The position numbers were made by a program, and so were the translations under genes. DNA of 64,000 bases, from assembly GCA_963575745.1 (NCBI GenBank), contig CAUYUJ010012603.1, positions 382,286 through 446,285 on the forward strand. Direction: 5' to 3'. This stretch comes from Prorocentrum cordatum. Lineage: Eukaryota; Sar; Dinophyceae; Prorocentrales; Prorocentraceae. A model generated the notes under the pieces. It searched no databases. It was given only the letters and a program-made list of their open reading frames with translations, and was not told the origin of the DNA. Shown one piece after another: positions 10,311-17,991 of this stretch (positions within the stretch are counted from its first letter, which is position 1; every line of letters starts with the position of its first letter).

Positions 10311-10529
10311 GGGGCCTTCGAGCCCCGGCGGCGGCGGCGCTTTGCGCCTCGGCCGGGGCTCGGGCCAGGGGGGCCTTGGGGGCATTGGGGGCGTTTTGGG
10401 GGCCTCGCGTGGCCTCTTGGGGCCATATTTGGGCCTTGTCAGGGGGCCTTGGAGGCATTCTTGGGACCATCTTGGAACAGATCGATCAAAGCGGGGGGGG
10501 GGCTGCTGAGAAGGCGGGTCGGGCGCTGC

Positions 10530-10765
10530 TTTAGGTCGGGTATGTCCCCTTACGGGCGGAGCTTGCAAGAAACATTGAAACCATGCCCAATCAGTGCTCA
10601 ATGCACGCTCAATACATATACATATATATATACTCCATGCTCAATGCTCAAACAATGCTCAAACATACAAGCATACTCAATAAATAACAGACAAGATCGT
10701 CCCCAGACTATTGTTCCATAAATTTCTGAACATTCCCTGAAGAGGGACACGCCCGACTGAAGGCG
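10530..10765. mobile_element. MITE family 2, copy b
   Basis: Ends AGGTCGGGTATGTCCCCTTA and GAGGGACACGCCCGACT are inverted repeats. The internal AGATCGTCCCCAGACTATTG is shared with copies a, c, d and e. It carries an extra AT-rich insert (10600-10690, CATACAAGCATACTCAATA). Confidence 0.75.
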
Positions 10766-10960
10766 TTGCTGGATAGGGGGGGGCGAGAAATCGGGGCGCT
10801 ACCACATCCGTGCCCGTTTTGGGCCCCAGGGGCCCCCTCTTCAGGGCCCCTGCGGGCCCCTGCAGGGCCGCCTTTGGGGCACGAGAGGTGCGCGTGCCTT
10901 CGCCCCACCGCTCCTCGCCCCCCGCAGCACGCAACTCCCGAGCAGGGGACTTCTCCAGAG

Positions 10961-11153
10961 GAGGAAGCAACGGCATGAGCATAAACTTTTGGCGCTCCGC
11001 GCGGATTTCTTGGATCTGCGCTGGGCCCCCCTCCCTGGCGCGCGGAGCGCGGCAGGGGTGGCGCCGGAGGCGCCGCCAGGGGGGCCCCAGCGCGGGTCCA
11101 AGAAATCCGCGCGGAGGGCCAACAAATTATGTTTACATGCCGTGTTTTCTTCT
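10961..11153. mobile_element. MITE family 1, copy 2
   Basis: Ends GAGGAAGCAACGGCATGAGC and, reverse complemented, GAGAAGAAAACACGGCATGT. The long GC-rich inner palindrome CTCCGCGCGGATTTCTTGGA is the family hallmark. Confidence 0.8.
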
Positions 11154-11220
11154 CCGATTCTTGAGATGGTCCGGGGGCTTCCGAGAAGGCTTCTCAGAGG
11201 CCGGGACGGGCGCCCAAGAA

Positions 11221-11356
11221 CTAGGTCGGGCATGCCCTCCGAATTACGAGCGGGCTCTGGAAGAACATGAAAAGTCAAAAGTCTGGGGGCCTCCCCAGAC
11301 TATTGCTTGTACTATGTTTGAGCACTCCTCCTGCAGAGGGGCATGCCCGACTGCAC
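11221..11356. mobile_element. MITE family 2, copy c
   Basis: The shortest copy, with ends AGGTCGGGCATGCCCTCCG and GAGGGGCATGCCCGACT. It lies directly downstream (minus strand) of the exon carrying SLNNRRLWVLK. Confidence 0.75.
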
Positions 11357-13121
11357 TCAAAAGAGGGCCCCCCTGCCTGCTGCGAAGCCCCCCGCCTCGG
11401 CGGAAGCCAAGCCCCCGTCGCGCCACGCCCTCGTGCGCGCCACCAGCCTTGAGGACCCAGAGCCTGCGGTTGTTCAGGCTGCTTCGGACGCCCGAGATGG
11501 GTACCGAAAGAATGGGTACATTTGAAGGGGAACTGGGACACACAAACAAGTGGCACGCGTGCCCTGGCTCTTGCACAAAGGTGTCCGAGGCTCAGGGGGG
11601 CTGCCCTGGGAAGCCTGGGCGGGGAGGGGCAGAGGGGGGGGGGCAGGGGGGTGAACGACACGACACGACACGACACGAAATAAAAGTGGCCCAGGGGGGC
11701 TACCCCGGGAAGCGTGGACAGGGGGGGGGGGACGAACGACACGACGAACGACGAAAATAAAGGGTTCCGTGGCCCAGGGGGGCTACCCTGGGAAGCGTGG
11801 ACGAAGCGTGGACAGGGGGGGGGGCGAGGGGGCGGGAGGGGGGCGAGGGGACGAACGACACGACGAACGACGAAAATAAAGGGTTCCGAGGCCCAGGGGG
11901 GCTGCCCTGGGAAGCCTGGGGGGGGCAGGGGGACGAGGGGCAGGGGGGGGGCAGGGGGACGAACGACACGACACGACACGACACGAAAATAAAGGTGTCC
12001 GAGGCCCAGGGGGGGGGCTGCCCTGGGAAGCCTGGAGGAGGGGGGGCAGGGGGACGAGGGGCAGGGGGGGGGCAGGGGGACGAACGACACGACACGACAC
12101 GACACGACAATAAAGGTGTCCGAGGCCCAGGGGGGGGCTGCCCTGGGAAGCCTGGAGGAGGGGGGGCAGGGGGACGAACGACACGACACGACACGACACG
12201 AAAATAAAGATGTCCGAGCTCTAGAGCACAGCTGTGCAAGATAATAAATTCACACAAATAAAAATATCCCCCATATTTTCCCATATTTTCCGTGTTTCTG
12301 TCTTCCCCCCCACTTTCCATATTTTCCCATATTTTCTGGGAATCGCCGATTAATTGTGTCTGTGTGTTTCTTTCCCTCCTGAACAATGCCCAGCAACAAA
12401 TGTTGTCCCAAACCAACAGCAGCCGCTGTTTGGCAGGCGGCCTTCTGTCTCGAATGGGCACAGGCCGCGGCGGCGCGGACAGCGAGTCCTGTTCAGAAGG
12501 AACAGGAACTGCTGTCGGGCATTGTACCCGTTCTTTCGGTACCCATGTCGGGCGTCCAGAGCTGCAGTACAGGGGCGCCCGGTCGCCCTCGGTGCCGGCA
12601 AGCGGGAGCACCGTGATGGTCGGCAGCTGGTCGGCCCGCAGCTCGCCCCGCTCGATCTGCGCCAGCGTCTCGCGCACGGGCGTGCCGCAGCCGGAGAAGG
12701 TGTGCGAGATCCGGGCGTGCGCGAAGCGGATGCGGCTGGTCTTGGGTCGGGCGTGTTCCCCCGCAGGCGGATTTCTGGGTCGAAAAAGTAGGAGCAGCCT
12801 AAAAGACAGCCCAAAGCGGTCAAAAGTGAGCGACAGGTCGTCCCTGGGCTATCTCTTGACTATGTCTGACTCGCCGTCGCTCGGACGTCCACTCCACGTG
12901 CACTTTTCGGCCTCGTGCGTGTTTTTGTTCCTGCTCGTTGGTCGAGGATGGTCCTCGATGGTTCTCGCCCAGAGAACACATGCACACGTCCAAGCGATGC
13001 CAGGCTGAACGCTCCTCCTGCAGAGGTCCGTGCCCGACCCAAGGCTGGGCTCGAGCCACTCGCAGCCCTCGTCGGCCCGCCTGCCGCCGCGCGGCTTGGG
13101 CCGCTGCCTCTCGCCCGGCAT
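11357..13121 (-). CDS. Conserved protein with SLNNRRLWVLK motif, three exons
   Basis: Exon C (about 13121-13045) encodes MPGERQRPKPRGGRRADEGC then EWLEPS. Exon A (12735-12562) encodes RIRFAHARISHTFSGCGTP, RETLAQIERGELRADQLP and TITVLPLAG, ending LYC. Exon B (11478 downward) encodes SLNNRRLWVLK. Joined, the phases agree (CCC AG|C CGC; TGC AG|C CTG). Almost every codon of exons C and A ends in G or C. The order R-I-R-F..I...F-[ST]-G, L..I..G, P-I-T-V, LNNRRLWVLK recalls a widespread eukaryotic protein with an RFTQ...LDNRRLW(V/A)FK signature; its function is not known to me. Exon B either stops at AAG|GC (11448) or runs on to the MITE at 11356. The N-terminus is uncertain: the ATG at 13121 may be internal. 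Both introns are inverted-repeat elements, described separately. Confidence 0.6.
11580..12205. repeat. ~110-bp minisatellite containing ACGACACG subrepeats
   Basis: About six units, each with GGCCCAGGGGGGCTGCCCTG, GGAAGCCTGG, G-rich spacer, then (ACGAC)n and AATAAAGG. It lies inside the intron 11479-12561. Confidence 0.9.
12225..12400. repeat. Dispersed AT-rich repeat, copy 1
   Basis: ATCCCCCATATTTTCCCATA, GTCTTCCCCCCCACT and CGCCGATTAATTGTG recur in the same order at 36480-36650. The second copy leads into a GATC-rich repeat. Confidence 0.75.
12562..12735 (-). CDS. Exon A of the SLNNRRLWVLK gene
   Basis: 174 nt with near-total GC3. The acceptor is ACCAG at 12736-12740 and the downstream boundary TACTGCAG|CTCTGG. 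It encodes the RIRFAHARI to APLYC block. Confidence 0.65.
12736..13044 (-). mobile_element. MITE family 2, copy d, occupying an intron
   Basis: The element fills the gap between exons C and A. On the minus strand it starts CCTTGGGTCGGGCACGGACC and ends ACACGCCCGACCCAAGACCAG, which are inverted repeats. CCAGCC is duplicated on both sides. Excision at CCAG restores frame (EPS|RIRF). A GT donor six bases in (TTGG|GTCGGG) also keeps frame and would add Leu-Gly. Confidence 0.65.
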
Positions 13122-13169
13122 ATGCCGGCGGGCCTCGGGCAGCCCCCGCGCTGCCCGCCGTCGTCGCCG

Positions 13170-13500
13170 CGCGGCGCTCTGGTCTCACGACGTATCGCAC
13201 CCTGCCGCGTTCGAGCTGGATGCCTCGAGCCAGGAGAACAGGCGAAGGCTGGCAAACTGGCTGCTCCAACGGAGCTCCGGGAGATGGATCCTTTCTTCCC
13301 GGAAGCGCGATATAGTTAGTGCGCCGAGTCTCGTTCCGGGGACCTGTTTTTTCTTCCGGGGGAACCGTTTTAGCAGCCACGGATTTGCCAGCCCTCGCCC
13401 AGCTTCCGATTGAGCTTAGACGATTAATGAGGGGGGCTGGCGTCCATGACCATGCACGACATGAGGGGAAAGGAGCCCTGACGGGAACGGTACCGTCAGG
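13170..13500 (-). CDS. Possible exon after family-4 element
   Basis: A stop-free frame begins after the acceptor CAACGCAG near 13500. It continues in phase from exon 13674-13782 and reads RPDGTVPVRAPFPSCRAWSW, GKSVAAKTVPPEEKTG, EQPVCQPSPVLLARGIQLER. GC3 is only moderate. It may belong to the exon pair upstream; its lower limit is not resolved. Confidence 0.3.
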
Positions 13501-13514
13501 GCGCTGCGTTGACC

Positions 13515-13673
13515 CAGGGCTAAATAAGGAACGAGGCCCCTTTTCTCCCATAAGTTGAACATCGCCTTCCCATGGAAAACCTCGGGAAAGCCGAAGGCAA
13601 TCTGCAGAACAATCAAGGAACACCGAGCCCCTCCCCAACGAAGAGGGTTCCTTCTTCAGGGCCCCGGCTGTAC
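13515..13673 (-). mobile_element. Family-4 element, intron-like copy
   Basis: On the minus strand it starts GTACAGCCGGGGCCCTGAAG right after CACGTCCAG, a GT donor, and ends at TTATTTAGCCCTGGGTCAACG. The copy at 8905-9065 shares both ends and the core GAGGGGCTCGGTGTTCCTT. Confidence 0.55.
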
Positions 13674-14170
13674 CTGGACGTGGAAGCTGCCCCCAGGACT
13701 GGCACACGTCGTCCTGAAATTGTGTTTTGCTGAGGATCCCGGATGCCGAGAGGGGCCGAGGGAACCGACAACGGCGAGAAAACTCAGGACCCCATGTGAG
13801 CGTTTTTTATTCGGCGTTTCGACACTGGGCGGAAGGAGGGGGAGGGGGGGTCTGGCTGAGGCTCCACATACTCCGTGGGGGGGGGAGGGGGGGGTGCGAG
13901 GGCCCGCGCCGATCGTCAAAACAACGAATCAAAAAACGATCACCATCTCAGGACCCTTGTTTTCGTTATGAGAGGAAGGCTTGCGCCGATGACACTGCGA
14001 AGGACTGCGGAACAACGCCCAAGAAAACACGAGCAAGAACACGCAGCACTCTGGGGGGGGGCACCCTCGGCACCGCTCGAAAGCACCGAACAGCAGCCCG
14101 TCTTCACAGTCTGGACCATGGGCGTATTGGCCCGCACCGGGGAGGAGAGCTCACGAGCAACTGCTGACAA
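13674..14170 (-). CDS. Unidentified two-exon gene fragment interrupted by a 164-bp introner
   Basis: The upstream exon (about 14170-13947) reads RELSSPVRANTPMVQTVK, CCSVLSSGAEG, CFLGRCSAVLRSVIGASLPL, ITKTRVL. The downstream exon (13782-13674) reads SFLAVVGSLGPSRHPGSSAK, FRTTCASPGGSFHVQ and ends at CCAG|GTACAG. The intron 13783-13946 is flanked by GGTCCTGAG repeats, and its removal joins VL to SFL in frame. A run of nine C near 14060 might hide another small intron. No domain is recognised; composition suggests a secreted or membrane protein but this is weak. Confidence 0.4.
13783..13946 (-). mobile_element. 164-bp introner-like element with target duplication
   Basis: On the minus strand the left end ATGGTGATCGTTTTTTGATT and the complement of the right end ATGTGAGCGTTTTTTATTCG are inverted repeats. 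GGGTCCTGAG flanks it on both sides (ten bases, 13783-13793 and 13947-13957). Splicing with a GT donor (ATG|GTGATC) or at the duplicated GAG both keep frame. The core CGATCGGCGCGGGCCC is shared with 53450-53480 and partly with 54960-54995. Confidence 0.7.
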
Positions 14171-14297
14171 TTTGGCGCCAGCGTGCCGCTCATGATCCCA
14201 AGGGCCCCACGCTGGGGCTGCACTTATTCAAGCTGGCTCCCGAAGAGTAGGTACAAGACTGGACACGTCGCTGCCAAGTGCCCGGTTCTCTCTCTCT

Positions 14298-15882
14298 CTT
14301 TTTCCCAACCCTCCATCGGTTTGGTTCTCGTTTGGGATGGAGCAGTGGGGTCGCCGACTCCCGTGTCCTTCTCCTCCCCCCCCGCGCTCTCCTCTCGGCT
14401 CCATCCTCTCGCATCCCTCTTGTGGGCTGCGAAGTGTCAAACTGTCGCCACTTTCGAGGGCTGCTGGGGGGGGCCAACAGAGTGGGGCCCCACGCAGACC
14501 CAGACGGGAACTCGCCATCCCTGGGGGGCTGCGAAGCGCGGAACTGCCGCCTCTTGCGAGGGCTGCTGGGGGGGCAACAAAGCGCGGTCCCACGCAGACC
14601 CAGACAGGACTTGGCCATCCCTGCGGGGCTGCGATGCGTGAAGCTGTCGCCACTTTCGAGGGCTGCTGGGTGGGCCAGCACAGTGGGGCCCCACGCAGAC
14701 CCGAACGGGACCTCGCCATCCTTGGGAGGCTTCGAATTGGTAAACTGTCGCCACTTTCGAAGGCTGCTTCGGGGACCAGCGCAGTGGGGTCCCACACTGA
14801 CCCAACCGGGACCTCGCCATACCGAGGGGGGCTGCGAAGTGTGTTAAACTGTCGCCACTTTCGAAAGCCGCTTTGGGGGCCAGCGCAGTGGGCTCCCACA
14901 CAGATCCGAACGGGACGTGGCCATCCCTTGGGGGGCTGCGAAGTGTGAGACTGCCGCCACTTTCGAAGGCTGCTGGGGGGGGGCAACGGAGTGGGGTTCC
15001 ACGAAGACCAGGCGGGACCTCGCCATAATGTGTTGGCTGGCTGCGAGGTGCTAAACTGTCGCCACTTTCGAGGGCTGCTGGGGGGGCAGCACAGTGGGGC
15101 CCCACGCAGACCCAAACAGGACCTCGCCATCCACGGGAGGCTGCGGAGTGCTAAGCCGTCGCCACTTTCGAAGGCTGCTTCGGGGGCCAGCGCAGTGGGG
15201 GTCCCACACTGACCCAAACGGGACCTGGTCATCCCTGTGGGACGCTGCGAAATGCTAAACTGTCGCCACTTTCGAGGGCTGCTGGGGGGGGGGGGGGCAG
15301 CACAGTGGGGCCCCACGCAGACCCAACCGAGACCTCACCATCCCTGCTTGGCTGGCTGCGCAATGTAAAACTGCCGCCACTTTCGAGGGCTGCTGGGGGG
15401 GGCAGCACAGTGGGGACCCACGCAGACCCGAGCGGAACCTCGCCATCCCTGGGGGGCTGCGAAGTGTGAAGCTGTCGCCACTTTCGAGGGCTGCTGGGGG
15501 GGCCAGCACAGGCCCCACGCAAACCCGAACGGAACCTCGCCATCCCTGGGGGGCTGCGAAGTGCGAAACTGTCTCCCCACTTTCGAGGGCTGCTGGGGGG
15601 CCAGCGCAGTGGGGTCCCACGTAGATCCCACAAAGACCTCGCCATCATCTAGCGGCTTCTGCCGAGGCGATTGTTCTTCCTGCCCAAAGTCTTCCTTTGA
15701 CTTCTCCTTCCCAGTACAATGCCTCCTCGCCAGTTGTACCTCTGTTCTACGAGTCGGCCACGCACCCTGCGTACGACACAGCTATCCGCCGTGCACCGTT
15801 TCTTGCAATGTTGCTGTCGCATTGGTGTCGGCCCACCTTATATCATCCCTTGGTGTCGATGGGTTGGGTACGTCGCAGGGTC
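14298..15882 (-). mobile_element. Tandem-repeat-bearing element, copy D
   Basis: Read on the minus strand it starts ACCCTGCGACGTACCCAACC (near 15880). It carries about 12 copies of a 102-bp satellite (14440-15640; hallmark GCCACTTTCGAGGGCTGCTG on plus). It ends near 14298 with AACCAAACCGATGGAGGGTT, GGGAAAAA, a potential hairpin. Copies with the same ends lie at 16336-17662, 22171-22965 and 56085-56812. The architecture recalls Helentron-derived nonautonomous elements (HINEs); that link is inference. Confidence 0.65.
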
Positions 15883-16335
15883 ATTCTCGCTTCTGCCAGA
15901 AAACCGGAAGAAACGATGTGAGGGGGTTGAGGGTGTGATCGGAGAGGGCGCAAATCCAACGTCATGAGGCTTTGCTTCAGGGGGGGACTCTGATCGAAAC
16001 TCCTCGAGCAAAACCTGACGCCCACTGCGATCCGCTGTCGCACACGATGCATGATTTCAACAGCCGTCAATGCGACATACTGCAATACGCTTATCCCGAG
16101 GATGGCGACGAACAGACTTGGATGTAAGCACGACGAACAACGGCTACAAACGCCATCACCCTGGGATGCTAGCCACGGAGAATCATGAAAAGACAAAATG
16201 TGCCAAATGTTGTTAGAGCTCTAAAGGCTGTGGTGCCCGGCCTCACCGCTCAGATGTGAAGGCGCCAATCACATGTATGATGAGGACGCCCCGACGAGAC
16301 ATGATATGCTTCCTCGGCGATTGCAGAAACATATT
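15883..16335. other. Spacer between two opposed repeat-bearing elements
   Basis: About 450 bases of ordinary complexity lie between copies D and C. No gene, RNA or repeat was recognised. Confidence 0.5.
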
Positions 16336-17662
16336 ACCCTGGCGACGTACCCAACCCCTGCGCAATGCGGGGCGTGAGTAGCCTTGGCAACTTTATAAGG
16401 GGATGATGACGAGACATGGACGTATGTATTTCTGCGACCAGCATTTGGGAAGTCCCATTTGAGTCCGCCGCGAGGCCCCTCTATGCTGCCCCCCCTAGCA
16501 GGCCTCGAAAGTGGCGACACTTTCACAGATAGCAGCCCCCCAGTGATGGCGAGATCCCATTTGAATCAGCGTAGCACGTCACTATTCTGGACCCCCTGGC
16601 AGCCCTCGAAAGTGGCGACACTTTCACAGATCGCGGCCCCCCCAGGAATGGCGAGGTCTCATCTGAATCTGCGTAGGACGTCACTGTGCTGCCCCCCCCG
16701 CCAGCAGGCCTCGAAAGTGGCGACAGGTTTACAGATCGCAGCCTCCCAGGGATGGCGAGGTCTAAATTGAGTCTGCGTAGGACGTCACTGCGCTGGACCC
16801 CCCAGCAGGCCTCGAAAGTGGCGACAGTTTCACAGATCGCAGCCCCCCAGGGATGGCGAGGTCCAAAGTGGGTCTGCGTAGGACGTCACTATGCTGGACC
16901 CCCAGCAGGCCTCCAAAATGGCGACAGTTTGACAGATCGCAGCCCCCCAAGGATGGCAAGGTCAAATTTGGTCTGCGTAGGACGTCACTATGCTGAACCC
17001 TCCAGCAGGCCTCGGAAGTGGCGACAGTTTCACAGATCGCAGCCCCCCAGGGATTGCGAGGTCCCATTTCAATATGAGTAGGACGTCACGGCGCTGGACC
17101 CCCCAGCAGGCCTCGAAAGTGGCGACACTTTCACAGATAGCAGCCCCCCAGGGATGGCGAGGTCAAAATTGGGTCTGCGTGGGACGTCACTGTGCTGGAC
17201 CCCCCTGCAGGCCTCGAAAGTGGCGACACTTTCACATATAGCAGCCCCCTCAGGGATGGCGAGGTCCAAATTGGGTCTGCGTAGGACATCACTATGCTGG
17301 ACCCCACAGCAGGCCTCGAAAGTGGCGACAGGTTCACAGATCGCAGCCCCCCAGGGATGGCGAGGTCCAAAGTGGGTCTGCGTAGGACGTCACTGTGCTG
17401 GACCCCCCAGCAGGGCTCGGAAGTGGCGACAGTTTCACAGATCGCAGCCCCCCAGGGATGGCGAGGTCGAAATTTGGTCTGCGTAGGACGTCACTATGCT
17501 GGACCCTCCAGCAGGCCTCGGAAGTGGCGACAGTTTCACAGATCGCAGCCTCCCCCCATGGCAAGACGGGCAGGAGGCAGGAGAGAGGCGGGAGGACGCG
17601 ACCACAGTCCTCTACTCTCTACTCAAAACGAATACCCAACCAAGGATTGTTAGGAAAAACAA
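16336..17662 (+). mobile_element. Tandem-repeat-bearing element, copy C
   Basis: It starts ACCCTGGCGACGTACCCAAC. It contains about 11 copies of a 101-bp repeat (CCTCGAAAGTGGCGACA..., 16500-17560) that is the complement of the copy D satellite. It ends AAAACGAATACCCAACCAAG, GATTGTTAGGAAAAAC. With copy D it forms a 3.4-kb inverted arrangement. Confidence 0.65.
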
Positions 17663-17882
17663 ACTCGCGACACACATGAGGCATCAGAGGCACGTAAGCG
17701 AAAACCTGGACACTCCCCGGAGGAGAACTGCAGAGAAACCTTGCAAGAGAGAAGCGACGAATAGTATACAGACGACTCGATGTACGATTCAAACTAGACC
17801 CAACCCTGCATTTCGTCAAGGCGCGCGTCAGGTAGCCTGAGAAACATACGCATCCAAAAAGAAACCAGGAAGTAGAGCAGGC

Positions 17883-17991
17883 CTTGCAATATCTTCTGCG
17901 CTTCGTTTCGTCCCCCATGTAGAAGCCCCAGTTCGGAGGCACAACTCCTGGGTCGGTGTTGACGCACTGGTAGAATGACAGGAGCAGGTTC
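17883..17991 (-). CDS. DHHC palmitoyltransferase exon 2 (TDPG block)
   Basis: Encodes NLLLSFYQCV NTDPGVVPP NWGFYMGDE TKRRRYCK. The TDPG motif and the basic run before the first cysteines are diagnostic of the family. Confidence 0.8.

Larger units (their letters stand above)
11479..12561 (-). mobile_element. Intron whose two ends are ~35-bp inverted repeats
   Basis: The intron starts CTCTGGACGCCCGACATGGG (plus 12561 downward), followed by TACCGAAAGAACGGGTAC. It ends with the complement, GTACCCATTCTTTCGGTACC then CATCTCGGGCGTCC, before AAGCAG|CCTG. GCAG flanks both sides. The interior holds a minisatellite (11580-12205) and another dispersed repeat (12225-12400). No GT or GC donor fits the frame, so the exact splice point is uncertain. 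Confidence 0.6.

Noticed and set aside
14228-15648. A 362-codon minus-strand frame with repeated ALESGDS motifs
   Set aside because: It follows the 102-bp satellite units exactly, and unit-to-unit variation is not codon-like.
14440-17560. A CRISPR-like array of regular repeats
   Set aside because: Units are contiguous 100-bp satellites without unique spacers, in a eukaryotic context.
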